Below are positions 7,953 to 16,408 of a stretch of DNA of 64,000 nucleotides, piece after piece (the first letter of the stretch is position 1; each line of letters opens with the position of its first letter). This DNA comes from Alteraurantiacibacter aquimixticola (GTDB lineage Bacteria; Pseudomonadota; Alphaproteobacteria; Sphingomonadales; Sphingomonadaceae): NCBI RefSeq assembly GCF_004965515.1, contig NZ_SSHH01000001.1, positions 1,200,443 through 1,264,442 on the forward strand. The letters run 5' to 3'. The notes beneath the pieces were generated by a model that worked only from the letters and a program-made list of their open reading frames with translations, was not told the origin of the DNA and searched no databases. The translations under genes were made by a program, and so were the position numbers.

Positions 7953-9326
7953 ATGGCGACGCTCGCCGAGACTGAGGGCGATGCGCAGGCGCAGGTGGGC
8001 GCCGCGCAGCCCTATCCACCGGAAAGACAGGGCTGGTATGCGGTGGGCATATTGGCGCTGACCACCACTTTCGCCACGCTCGACCAGAGCATTCTCGGCC
8101 TGCTGATCCAGCAGATCATCGATGACTTCAGCCTAACCGACACGCAGGCAAGCCTGTTGCTCGGCCCCGCCTTCGCCTTCGTCTATGCGCTGGTCGGCAT
8201 TCCGCTGTCGCCGCTGATCGACCGCTGGGTGCGCACGCGGCTGCTGGTCATCGGCGTAACCGTATGGAGCCTCGCCACGGCCGCCTGCGGACTGGCGATG
8301 AATTTCGTCCAGCTCCTCCTCATGCGCATGCTGGTGGGGGCGGGGGAGGCGGTCAACTCGCCCAGCGCCTATTCCATCCTCTCGGACTATTTCCCGCGCG
8401 AGAAGCTGCCCAAGGCGGTTTACGGCATGCAGGTGGGTGCGGTGGCGGGGAACGGGCTGGCGCTGCTGCTCGGGGGCGCGATGATCTACATCATCGGTTC
8501 CATTGGGACGCCGACATTGCCCTTTGTCGGTGAATTACGCCCTTGGCAGACGGTGCTGCTCGCCGTTGGCCTGCCGGGCCTCCTGATCGCCTTGCTGCTG
8601 ACGACGCTGAAGGAGCCGCCGCGTCGCACGTTCAAGGCGCAGGTGTCGCAAGTGCCGGTGCTGGGGGCCATCCGCTATATGGGCCTGCATCTGGCTGTTT
8701 TCGGACCGCTCTTCATTGGTCTCGCGCTTGGGGCGCTGGATGCCGGTGGCAGGGCCTGGGCCGCGCCCTTCTTCCAGCGCACCTATGGCTGGGAGGCATC
8801 GACCTACGGCATTGTCGCGGGCGTTGTTGCGATCATCGCCATGCTGGGGGGGCTGCTGACCGGCGTGAAATGGGTCGACTATCTGCAGGCTCGGGGACTG
8901 GTGGATGCCCCTTTCCGGGTGATTGTCTATACGCGCGCGCTCAACATCCCGTTCGCCATAGCGATGCCGCTGATGCCGACAGGCGAACTCGCCATGGCCT
9001 GTTTCGCGGCCTACTTTGTCCTCGTCGGGATGACGGGGCCGATGCTGAATGCGGTGCTGTTGATCGTCACACCCAACCAGATTCGCGGACAGGTGATGGC
9101 GCTTTACCTGTTTATTTTCATTGTGATCGGGCAGGGGCTGGCTCCGGTCATCACCGGGGCGACGACCGACTACCTCTTCACATCGCCCGAAGACCTGCGC
9201 TGGTCGATCCTGCTGCTCCACGCGATCTTCCTGCCCGCCGCGCTGCTGGTGACGCTGATCGGCTGGAAGCCTTATCGCGAGGAAGTGGAAAGATTGGCCG
9301 CAGAGGAAGCTGCGGATGGCCGTTGA
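7953..9326 (+). CDS. MFS transporter, Spinster-like
   Basis: A 457-residue inner-membrane carrier of the major facilitator superfamily with about 12 membrane segments. It begins with GWYAVGILALTTTFATLDQ, has the first-loop motif PLSPLIDRWVRTR, and a membrane-embedded GAGEAVNSPSAYSILSDYF region typical of Spinster-type carriers in sphingomonad degradation clusters. ATG at 7953 lies 7 bases after GGGAGG; ATG 7947 would sit too close to it. It follows the secreted-protein operon by about 130 bases with no obvious terminator, so it may be in the same transcript. The likely role is carrying the locus substrate across the inner membrane. Confidence 0.9.
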   Translation: MATLAETEGDAQAQVGAAQPYPPERQGWYAVGILALTTTFATLDQSILGLLIQQIIDDFSLTDTQASLLLGPAFAFVYALVGIPLSPLIDRWVRTRLLVIGVTVWSLATAACGLAMNFVQLLLMRMLVGAGEAVNSPSAYSILSDYFPREKLPKAVYGMQVGAVAGNGLALLLGGAMIYIIGSIGTPTLPFVGELRPWQTVLLAVGLPGLLIALLLTTLKEPPRRTFKAQVSQVPVLGAIRYMGLHLAVFGPLFIGLALGALDAGGRAWAAPFFQRTYGWEASTYGIVAGVVAIIAMLGGLLTGVKWVDYLQARGLVDAPFRVIVYTRALNIPFAIAMPLMPTGELAMACFAAYFVLVGMTGPMLNAVLLIVTPNQIRGQVMALYLFIFIVIGQGLAPVITGATTDYLFTSPEDLRWSILLLHAIFLPAALLVTLIGWKPYREEVERLAAEEAADGR

Positions 9327-9335
9327 CCGAAGCAA

Positions 9336-9364
9336 CTTGCCATTTGCAGCCCGGCAAGCTTTTT
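9336..9364 (+). terminator. Weak terminator hairpin after the MFS gene
   Basis: CTTGCC and GGCAAG form a 6-bp stem around an 11-base loop followed directly by CTTTTT. The T run is also the left arm of operator O4, so termination and marR control overlap physically. Confidence 0.4.
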
Positions 9365-9378
9365 GACACGTTCAAAGA
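9360..9378. promoter_or_regulatory. Operator O4 of the shared palindrome, upstream of marR
   Basis: TTTTTGACACGTTCAAAGA matches TTTTTGA-N5-TCAAAAA at all positions but one. Placed 27 bases before the marR start, it suggests that the MarR protein represses its own gene and, through O1-O3, the uptake genes. Confidence 0.6.
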
Positions 9379-9405
9379 GACGGTTTGAAGGGATTCGCAA
9401 GACAG

Positions 9406-9921
9406 ATGAGCCAGGTGCCGCCGAAATCCGAAGGCAATGCTGCCGGCAATTCCTTGCCCGAGCAGCAACAGCTCAACAGCCTGGTGAGCATGCGGATGGT
9501 GGTGCTCTTCAACCTCATGCGCCGCAGCACGATCCTGACCCAGCGCCGCCTGTTCGACCTGTCCGAGATCGAATGGCGGATCATGACCAATCTGAGCGAG
9601 GGCATGCCACTTTCGCTCAACGGCCTTGCCGAACGGCTGGTGCAGGATCGCGGACAGCTCAGCCGCACTGTCAAGCGCATGGTCGAGCGCGGGCTGCTGA
9701 CGCGGACGCGCAAGCCTGGTGGACCGGAGATCGAGATCGGGCTCGCCAAGGGCGGGCTCGAACTGCGCGCCAAGATGGTCGAGCGCGCCGTGATGCGTGA
9801 CGAATTCCTGACTGCAGGCATCGATCCGCAAGACATGGCGGTTCTGAGCAAGGTAGTGGAACATATGATCGGCCGCGCCGAAATGCTGATGGAAGAGGCA
9901 CTTGAAGGCGGGACGTCCTGA
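9406..9921 (+). CDS. MarR family transcriptional regulator
   Basis: A 171-residue winged-helix regulator. The DNA-binding part includes LSEIEWRIMTNL, LSLNGLAERLVQDRGQLSRTVKRMVERGLL (recognition helix region) and the wing RTRKPGGPEIEI. Helices at both ends would form the dimer interface. MarR proteins are usually repressors released by small, often aromatic, ligands. I use the ATG at 9406; a TTG at 9385 would add seven residues and neither has a strong ribosome binding site. The palindrome upstream also occurs before the TonB receptor and the secreted-protein operon, making this the probable local regulator. Confidence 0.92.
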   Translation: MSQVPPKSEGNAAGNSLPEQQQLNSLVSMRMVVLFNLMRRSTILTQRRLFDLSEIEWRIMTNLSEGMPLSLNGLAERLVQDRGQLSRTVKRMVERGLLTRTRKPGGPEIEIGLAKGGLELRAKMVERAVMRDEFLTAGIDPQDMAVLSKVVEHMIGRAEMLMEEALEGGTS

Positions 9922-10024
9922 ACTCAGGGCCGCCTGGCTCGCGCTGCCCTTGCATTGCAGCGCAGCATAACGGAAACAACTGCACCAGTGGTCGCCCCAA
10001 AACAGAAACAGAAAGGGTATCAGG

Positions 10025-11332
10025 ATGGGTATCGGAGTGGAGCGCTACAGCAAGGGAGCCATCCTGCTTCACTGGCTGATCGCATTGGCGCTGGCGGCGG
10101 AAATCGCCATCGGGTTCGGCATGCCGCACGATGCCAGCGGTTTCGCGCTGTTCCAGCTGCACAAGAGCATCGGCATCACCATCCTTTTGCTCAGCCTGCT
10201 GCGGCTGGGCTGGCGCTTTACACACAAGCCGCCACCCAAGCTGGAAGGCGGGTTCAACGGATTCCTCGCTTCGAGCGTCCACGTCCTGTTCTATGTCTTC
10301 ATGATCGCCGCGCCGCTGACGGGCTGGGCGATCGTGTCCACCGCGCCGATCGATGTACCCACATTGCTGTTCGGCGTGGTACCATGGCCGCACCTGCCGC
10401 TTCCCGCCTCGCTCAACGAACCGGTGGAAGAAGTGCACGAGATTCTCGCTTTCCTGGGCATCGCCCTGTTCGTGCTGCATGTGGCGGGTGCGCTGCGGCA
10501 CCACTTCCTGATGCGCGACCACCTGTTGCTGCGCATGGCTCCGGGCAATTCGGCCGGCATGGTGCTGGGCCTGCTTGCTGGGGTTGTTCTGCTTGGCGGC
10601 GCGACCTTCGCCCTGGTTCGCAGCCCGGATTCGCATGATGACCACGATCATGAGGTTGAAGCTGCCCTAGGGGACGCCGAAGCGATCCCGGCCGAGCTCG
10701 ACGACGCCGAAGGTGAGGACGGCACCGAGGAAGGTGAAAAGGCGGCGGAAGAAGCCGCAGCAGCGGAGGAAACCGAAGCTGTCGAAGAAGCGGAAGAAGA
10801 GGGAGCCGAGGAACCCGAGGAACCTGTCGTTGCCGCCGCGGCGCCACCGCCCAGCTGGTCGATCCAGCCGGGAGGTTCGTTGCGCTTTACCGTGGACAAT
10901 GGTGGCACGCCGCTCAACGGCAGCTTCAGCCGCTGGGGCGGGAGCATCGTGATGGACCCGGCGGCGCCTGCCAGCGCCAATCTCGCCATCAATGTCGAGC
11001 TGGGCAGCGCCACGCTAGGCGATGCCACGCAGGACCAGATGCTGACCGGGGCGGAGTTCTTCGCCGTTTCGTCTTTCTCCACTGCGACTTTCCGCTCGAC
11101 CGATGTCACCAGCACGGGAAATAACAGCTATCGTGCGCGCGGGACGCTGACGATCAAGGGTACCAGCCGCCCGCAGGTGATCAATTTCACCCTCTCGGGG
11201 TCGGGCAATCGCCGTTCGGTCAGCGGTAGCGGCACGATCGACCGCAACGCATTCGGCGTCGGTACGGGCTCCAGCGCAGAGAATCTCGGCGGCAATGTGC
11301 AGCTGCGATTCGCTTTCGACGCCTCGCGCTAA
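10025..11332 (+). CDS. Cytochrome b561-YceI fusion protein
   Basis: A 435-residue two-part protein. Residues 1-190 are a cytochrome b561 domain with four membrane helices and candidate haem histidines in LLHW, QLHKS, SVHV and VLHVAG. A fifth helix (about 180-200) is followed by HDDHDH and a long Glu/Ala-rich linker to about residue 270. The last 155 residues (SWSIQPGGSLRFTV to the end) are a YceI-like lipocalin-type barrel, a family known to bind polyprenyl compounds. The layout suggests electrons passing between membrane quinone and a periplasmic bound isoprenoid, possibly in oxidative-stress defence. That coupling is inferred. It is probably monocistronic. Confidence 0.9.
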   Translation: MGIGVERYSKGAILLHWLIALALAAEIAIGFGMPHDASGFALFQLHKSIGITILLLSLLRLGWRFTHKPPPKLEGGFNGFLASSVHVLFYVFMIAAPLTGWAIVSTAPIDVPTLLFGVVPWPHLPLPASLNEPVEEVHEILAFLGIALFVLHVAGALRHHFLMRDHLLLRMAPGNSAGMVLGLLAGVVLLGGATFALVRSPDSHDDHDHEVEAALGDAEAIPAELDDAEGEDGTEEGEKAAEEAAAAEETEAVEEAEEEGAEEPEEPVVAAAAPPPSWSIQPGGSLRFTVDNGGTPLNGSFSRWGGSIVMDPAAPASANLAINVELGSATLGDATQDQMLTGAEFFAVSSFSTATFRSTDVTSTGNNSYRARGTLTIKGTSRPQVINFTLSGSGNRRSVSGSGTIDRNAFGVGTGSSAENLGGNVQLRFAFDASR

Positions 11333-11368
11333 ACAGCGCTGTGGATTGAATTTTCAGGAAGGCTCCAC

Positions 11369-11445
11369 TGGTCGGGACGACTGGATTCGAACCAGCGACC
11401 CCTACACCCCCAGTATAGTGCGCTACCAGACTGCGCCACGTCCCG
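11369..11445 (-). tRNA. tRNA-Pro (GGG)
   Basis: Folds as a complete cloverleaf on the minus strand. The acceptor arms are CGGGACG and CGTCCCG with discriminator A and encoded CCA. The anticodon loop CTGGGGG gives anticodon GGG. The T arm contains GGTTCGAATCC. Confidence 0.96.
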
Positions 11446-11623
11446 ATACCAGTGGAGAGCCGCGCCTATAGGCACGTCTCCCACACAAGGCAAGCGGGTC
11501 GATTGCCCTAGTGTTGCATTGCTGCTACGCGCTGCGCCGACATGCTGGGGGAGGGCTTGAAGCCAGGCGTCTCGCGGCCATTTACAACGCTTCGTGTGAA
11601 CACGTTCCGGATGGGCAATAACT

Positions 11624-11944
11624 ATGCTTGATTATCTCGCCGCAGGTGGAGCCTCCGCTGGAGGCGGCATCATTGGTTTCATTCCGATCATCGGCATGGT
11701 GCTGATCTTCTGGTTCCTGATCATCCGTCCGCAGATGAAGCAGCAGAAGGCCCATCGCGAAAAGGTCGGTGGCGTGAAGCGCAATGACCAGATCGTCACT
11801 TCTGGGGGCATCATGGGTAAGGTGACCAAGGTGGACGATGACTATGTCGAGGCCGAGATCGCGCAGGGCGTGAAGGTCAAGATCGTCAAGAACATGATCG
11901 GTGACGTGCTGCAGCCCGGCACCGGCAAGCCCGCCAACGACTGA
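11624..11944 (+). CDS. yajC: Preprotein translocase accessory protein YajC
   Basis: A 106-residue single-span inner-membrane protein that joins the SecDF complex. The helix IIGFIPIIGMVLIFWFLIIRP lies near residues 15-35. It is followed by the family motif RPQMKQQKAHREKV and the small domain NDQIVTSGGIMGKVTKV. It begins the yajC-secD-secF operon and is 17 bases from secD. Length and order are typical. Confidence 0.97.
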   Translation: MLDYLAAGGASAGGGIIGFIPIIGMVLIFWFLIIRPQMKQQKAHREKVGGVKRNDQIVTSGGIMGKVTKVDDDYVEAEIAQGVKVKIVKNMIGDVLQPGTGKPAND

Positions 11945-11961
11945 CCGGTCAGGCGCGCCCC

Positions 11962-13554
11962 ATGCTCGATTTTCCGACCTGGAAGAAGAACTCGCTCTGG
12001 GCGATCGCACTGATCGCCATGCTGGCGGCGCTGCCATCGCTGCTGTCGACCACTAGCGTTCGCTGGCCCGACGCGCTGCCCAGTCCCACGGTCAACCTGG
12101 GCCTGGACCTTGCCGGAGGCAGTCACATCCTGTTGGAGGCGGACCAGAGCCAGGTCGCCCAGCAGCGGCTGGAGAACATGGAAGAATCGGTGCGCCAGGC
12201 GCTCGACGAAGCCGATATCGGCTTCGGCGACGTCTCGACCGCCAATGGCCGCCTGTCGGTCATGCTCGACGATCCGGGCCAGGTGGATGCCGCGCGCGAG
12301 GTGATCCTGCCTTACATGAACGGCCCCGGCCTTGTCAGCGAATGGACGCTGCAGGTGCTGGACGAGAACCGGCTGGAGCTGACGCCCACGGAATCGGGGC
12401 TCGACAATGCCGTGACCACGGCGATGGACAGCGCGACCGACGTCGTGCGCCGCCGTATCGACTCGCTGGGCACGCGCGAACCCACGATCATCCGCCAGGG
12501 CGATGATCGCATCGTGGTGCAGGTACCCGGCCTGCAGGATCCCGAAGAGCTGAAGGAACTGCTGGGCCAGACCGCGCGTCTGGAATTCAAGCTTCTCGAT
12601 ACGCAGGCAGCCCCCAGCGAGATCGAACAGGGCATTGCCCGCCCCGGCAGCGAGCTGGTGCCGGGCGCCGTGGGCGGCGACTATGAAGGTGTGGTGCTCG
12701 CGGTGAAGCGGCTCGGCGGCGTGCGCGGCGATTCGCTGACCAGCGCGACACAGACCTTCGATGCGCAGACCAATGAACCTGCCGTCTCGATCACTTTCAA
12801 TGCCGACGGCACGCGCCGCTTCGCGCGCCTCACCACTGACCACGTCGGCCAGCAATTCGCCATCATTCTCGATGGCGAGGTCATCTCCGCACCGGTGATG
12901 CGCGAGCCGATCCTGTCGGGTACCTCGCAGATTTCCGGCGGCTTCACCGTGCGCGATGCGACGCAGCTGGCGATCTCGCTCGGCTCCGGTGCGCTGCCGG
13001 TGGACCTGGCGGTGATCGAGGAGCGGACCGTGGGCCCGGACCTCGGCGCCGAATCGATTCGCGCGGGCATGATCGCGATGGGCATCGGCTCGCTACTGGT
13101 GGTCCTGCTGATGATCGCGACCTATGGCCGTTTCGGCATCTATGCCACCGCGGCGCTGGTGCTCAACGTCCTTATGATCCTGGGCATCATGGCGGTGCTC
13201 AATACCACTCTGACACTGCCCGGCATTGCCGGTTTCGTGCTGACCATCGGCGCGGCGGTGGATGCCAACGTGCTGATCAACGAGCGTATTCGCGAGGAGC
13301 GCAAGAAAGGCCGCCGCGTCATCGCCGCGGTCGAGAACGGCTATCGTGAGGCGAGCCGCGCCATCTATGACGCGAACGTCACCAATTTCATCGCCGGCGT
13401 GCTGCTGTTCCTGTTCGGCTCCGGTCCGGTGCGCGGCTTCGCCGTCGTCCTGATCATCGGCCTGTTCACCAGCGTGTTCACCGCCGTCACCATGACCCGC
13501 ATGTGGGTTGCCGGATGGTTGCGCAAGTCGCGGCCCACGGACATCACCATCTGA
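11962..13554 (+). CDS. secD: Protein translocase subunit SecD
   Basis: A 530-residue inner-membrane protein that uses the proton gradient to help release proteins exported by SecYEG. An N-terminal helix is followed by the P1 periplasmic region starting GLDLAGGSHILLEAD and the head domain. The C-terminal five-helix RND-like region includes GAAVDANVLINERIREE, the family's conserved DAN motif. It is followed 16 bases later by secF on the same strand. Confidence 0.97.
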   Translation: MLDFPTWKKNSLWAIALIAMLAALPSLLSTTSVRWPDALPSPTVNLGLDLAGGSHILLEADQSQVAQQRLENMEESVRQALDEADIGFGDVSTANGRLSVMLDDPGQVDAAREVILPYMNGPGLVSEWTLQVLDENRLELTPTESGLDNAVTTAMDSATDVVRRRIDSLGTREPTIIRQGDDRIVVQVPGLQDPEELKELLGQTARLEFKLLDTQAAPSEIEQGIARPGSELVPGAVGGDYEGVVLAVKRLGGVRGDSLTSATQTFDAQTNEPAVSITFNADGTRRFARLTTDHVGQQFAIILDGEVISAPVMREPILSGTSQISGGFTVRDATQLAISLGSGALPVDLAVIEERTVGPDLGAESIRAGMIAMGIGSLLVVLLMIATYGRFGIYATAALVLNVLMILGIMAVLNTTLTLPGIAGFVLTIGAAVDANVLINERIREERKKGRRVIAAVENGYREASRAIYDANVTNFIAGVLLFLFGSGPVRGFAVVLIIGLFTSVFTAVTMTRMWVAGWLRKSRPTDITI

Positions 13555-13570
13555 GCGGGGAGGAAAGACC

Positions 13571-14548
13571 ATGCGACTGCTGAAACTCGTCCCCGACGAT
13601 ACCAACATCAAGTTCCTGAAGTGGCGCCTGCCCTTCTACGTGGTCAGCGTGCTGCTGATCGCGGCGAGCTGGTTCCTCGTCTATGACAGGGGCCTCAATT
13701 ACGGCGTCGACTTTGCCGGCGGTCAGGAAGTGCGCGTCACTTTCGCCGACCTTGAGGAAGCGCCGATCGGGCAGCTGCGCGAGGAAATCGGCAGCATGGG
13801 CCTCGGCGATCCGGTGATCCAGCGGTTCGGCGATCCCAACTCGGTTTCGATCCGCGTGCGCCTGCCCGAAGGGGTGGAGGAAACTCCCGGCGCGGCGAGC
13901 GAGATCGGTGAGCGGGTGATCAGCACGATCCAGGGCGAATTCGAGAATGTGCGCCGCGACGCGAACGAGACGGTCTCGGGCAAGGTCGCCGGCGAATTCC
14001 GCGAAACCGCGTTGATGAGCCTGCTCTTCGCGATGATCGCCATCGCCATCTACATCTGGATTCGATTCGAATGGCAGTTCGGTGTCGGCGCGCTCTTCGC
14101 GCTGTTCCATGACGTGTCGCTGACCTTGGGCATGTTCGCGCTGTTCCAGCTCGAATTCAGCCTGCAGATCATCGCCGCGATCCTCGCCATTATCGGCTAC
14201 TCGCTGAACGACACGATCGTCGTCTACGACCGTATCCGCGAGAACCTGAAGAAGTACCGCAAGATGGATATTCCGGAGCTGCTGGACCTCTCGGTAAACG
14301 AGACGCTGGCACGTACGGTGATGACATCGCTGACGCTGCTGGTGGCACTGATCCCGCTGCTTCTGTTCGGCCCGGCCAGCCTGTTCGGCCTGACCGCCGC
14401 GATCACGCTGGGCATCTTCGTGGGTACCTACAGCTCGGTCTATATGGCGGCGCCGATCCTGATCTGGCTTGGGGTATCCTCCACCAGCTTCGTGCCGCAG
14501 GAATCGATCACCGATATCCAGGAGAAGAAGGCGCGCGGGGAGGCTTGA
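13571..14548 (+). CDS. secF: Protein translocase subunit SecF
   Basis: A 325-residue partner of SecD. It shows an N-terminal helix, NYGVDFAGGQEVRVTF, a short periplasmic domain, and the RND-type membrane region with GYSLNDTIVVYDRIRENLK. ATG at 13571 follows GGGGAGGAAAGACC, a good ribosome binding site. It ends 4 bases before the convergent glycosyltransferase gene, and no separate terminator fits between them. Confidence 0.97.
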   Translation: MRLLKLVPDDTNIKFLKWRLPFYVVSVLLIAASWFLVYDRGLNYGVDFAGGQEVRVTFADLEEAPIGQLREEIGSMGLGDPVIQRFGDPNSVSIRVRLPEGVEETPGAASEIGERVISTIQGEFENVRRDANETVSGKVAGEFRETALMSLLFAMIAIAIYIWIRFEWQFGVGALFALFHDVSLTLGMFALFQLEFSLQIIAAILAIIGYSLNDTIVVYDRIRENLKKYRKMDIPELLDLSVNETLARTVMTSLTLLVALIPLLLFGPASLFGLTAAITLGIFVGTYSSVYMAAPILIWLGVSSTSFVPQESITDIQEKKARGEA

Positions 14549-14552
14549 TCGC

Positions 14553-15725
14553 TCAGGCGAGCAGCCGTTCGTAATACTCCCCCAGCGCCGCTGCGTTGTT
14601 GTCCCAACTGAAGCGCGCGGCGCATTGGGCGACATCTGCGGGTGCGTAGTTCGCCGCCAGCACTTCACCGATGCCCTGCAGGATGGCGGGGGTCTCACGC
14701 GCGACGATACGTCCGGCTGTGTCAGAGGTCACGAGCTCGCGCGCCCCGCCGACATCGGTGATCACCAGTGGCGTACCGCAGGCGAGCGCCTCCACCCAGG
14801 CATTGGCGAGCCCCTCGCTGGCCGAGGGGAGCACCATGGCCTCCGCCGCGCTCAGCACTTTCGGGAGCCCGTCATGGTTGAGCGAGCCGAGGAAATGCAC
14901 CCGGCCAGCAAGGCCTTTCATGGCTGCCAGCGCGCGCAGGTCCGACTCGTCCGGCCCTTCGCCGACCAATACCAGCTGCGCATCAGGAAGCTCCGCCAGC
15001 GCCTCAATCACGAAGTGCTGCCCCTTGCGCGGGATCAGCGCACCTACGCTGGCGAGCAGCGGGCCTTCTATCGGCACGCCGTGATCGCGGGCAAGGGCAG
15101 CGCGGCTGCGCGCCCGGTCCTGCGGGCGGAAGCGCTGCTGGTCGAGGCCGGTGTAATGCACCGTGATCTTCTCTTCGGGCAGGCCGATCGCGACCATGTC
15201 GCGCTTCAGCGCCTCGCTCACCGCCAGCAGGCCTTTCGCCTGAGCGGCGGCGGCGCGCATCTTGCGATTGGCATAGGCCTTGTGGCCCCAAAGCGAGATA
15301 TCGGCCCCGCGCGCCTTGATCGAAAGCGGCAGACCCAGCTCCTCGGCAATGCGGGCGGCTGCGGGACCGTCGGGATAGAAGAATTGCGCGTCCACCAGGT
15401 CGAAGGGATGGATCGCGTGGAGACGCCGCGCCAGGGGCAGGGCGGCGCGCACGATCATCGCCGGGTTGAACGGCCCGCCCACCGCCGGGATCAGCGTGAA
15501 GCGCGGGCGGTGGACATTCACGCCGTTCTCGCGCCCGCTGATGGCGGCGTCGAGCAGCCGGGCATAGCGGCCCATGGCAACGGGCGGCATGCCCAATGGA
15601 TTGATGACATGCACGTCCCAGTCGTCGCGCTTCGCCAGCGCCTCCATCTGCCGTGCGACGAAGGTCCCGAAACGCGGCTGGTGCGCGTTCGGGAAGAGCG
15701 TGGCAATGGACAGGACCCGTTTCAT
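14553..15725 (-). CDS. Glycosyltransferase family 4 protein
   Basis: A 390-residue GT-B fold enzyme. The N-terminal domain begins MKRVLSIATLFPNAHQPRFGTFV, typical of group 1/GT4 transferases. The C-terminal domain has the donor site VGALIPRKGQHFVIEAL, LVGEGPDESDLRAL and the EX7E-type segment PSASEGLANAWVEALACG. It transfers a sugar from a nucleotide donor, and the acceptor cannot be told from sequence. It may decorate exopolysaccharide or a glycolipid. No other sugar genes are adjacent. The upstream XRE gene ends 17 bases before it on the same strand, so the two may be cotranscribed. Confidence 0.9.
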   Translation of the reverse strand: MKRVLSIATLFPNAHQPRFGTFVARQMEALAKRDDWDVHVINPLGMPPVAMGRYARLLDAAISGRENGVNVHRPRFTLIPAVGGPFNPAMIVRAALPLARRLHAIHPFDLVDAQFFYPDGPAAARIAEELGLPLSIKARGADISLWGHKAYANRKMRAAAAQAKGLLAVSEALKRDMVAIGLPEEKITVHYTGLDQQRFRPQDRARSRAALARDHGVPIEGPLLASVGALIPRKGQHFVIEALAELPDAQLVLVGEGPDESDLRALAAMKGLAGRVHFLGSLNHDGLPKVLSAAEAMVLPSASEGLANAWVEALACGTPLVITDVGGARELVTSDTAGRIVARETPAILQGIGEVLAANYAPADVAQCAARFSWDNNAAALGEYYERLLA

Positions 15726-15742
15726 TGCATGCCGCCCCGCTC

Positions 15743-16315
15743 TCAGAGCTTGCGCACCAGCATTTCCGCCACCGCCAGCCAGGCGGGCTTGTCGATCACG
15801 ATTTGCCGTTGCCCGATGCCCGGCGGCAGCAGCCCAACCAGCGTGCCTTGCCGGTCGATCAGCCTTCCGAAGGCGAAGCGCCCGCCGCTGCGCGGGGCGA
15901 GCACGTCGCGATTGATGATGCTGCCCGCATCTTCCGGCTTCACCTGGCGCATCCACAGCTGGTCACCGGCGCGATATTCGCCTTGCGGTGTTTCGATCGC
16001 AAGACAGACCAAGGCCTCGCCATCGCTCAGCTGCGTGGGCAGGATCGCATCGCGCGGCTTGGTGAGCGCTTCGGCACCCTGATCGGTCAGGCGGGCGATG
16101 ATCTGCGGCACGGCCTCCTCCTCGCCTTTCACCAGCAATTCCGGGTCGACGCCCAGAGCCTCGCCAATACGGTTCATCCAGACAAGCGAGAGATTGCGCA
16201 TGCCTGTTTCGAGCCGCCCGATCGTCTGCGCCGTGGTGGGCGGATCGCAGGCGGCGGCGACCTCGGCCAGCGTCATGCCCTTTTGCTTGCGGATGTCGCG
16301 AATGCGGTTGATCAC
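15743..16315 (-). CDS. XRE-family helix-turn-helix regulator
   Basis: A 190-residue protein with a classic N-terminal HTH_XRE domain: IRDIRKQKGMTLAEVAAAC, then TTAQTIGRLETGMRNLSLVWMNRIGEALGV (residues 1-57). The C-terminal half contains ALVCLAIETPQGEYRAGDQLWM and GRLIDRQGTLVGLLPPG. This resembles the barrel of S24/LexA-like C-terminal domains, but I see no clear Ser-Lys protease dyad. It is divergent from the DUF6456 gene, with the palindrome AACCAGATTGGTT between them, which is typical of an autoregulating repressor controlling its neighbour. A parallel to the RogA repressor of Caulobacter GTAs is a hypothesis. Confidence 0.88.
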   Translation of the reverse strand: MINRIRDIRKQKGMTLAEVAAACDPPTTAQTIGRLETGMRNLSLVWMNRIGEALGVDPELLVKGEEEAVPQIIARLTDQGAEALTKPRDAILPTQLSDGEALVCLAIETPQGEYRAGDQLWMRQVKPEDAGSIINRDVLAPRSGGRFAFGRLIDRQGTLVGLLPPGIGQRQIVIDKPAWLAVAEMLVRKL

Positions 16316-16333
16316 GGCGCAGCTCCTGAAAAT

Positions 16334-16346
16334 AACCAGATTGGTT
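16334..16346. promoter_or_regulatory. Candidate operator between the XRE and DUF6456 genes
   Basis: AACCAGATTGGTT is a perfect 5-bp inverted repeat with a 3-base spacer in the 93-base divergent region, 19 bases upstream of the XRE start. Position and symmetry suit a XRE dimer; binding is not shown. Confidence 0.4.
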
Positions 16347-16408
16347 TCTCTTTCCTACAAGTGGTTCCATTTGGCAAGGGGCCGCTTCACCACAAGGGAG
16401 AATCACCT

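Noticed and set aside
9941..9963. GCGCTGC / GCAGCGC hairpin after marR as a terminator
   Set aside because: The stem is real but no T run follows, so a terminator call is not supported.
15653..16408. Long upstream extension of the DUF6456 gene
   Set aside because: It lies antisense to the XRE regulator; a good ribosome binding site marks ATG 16409.
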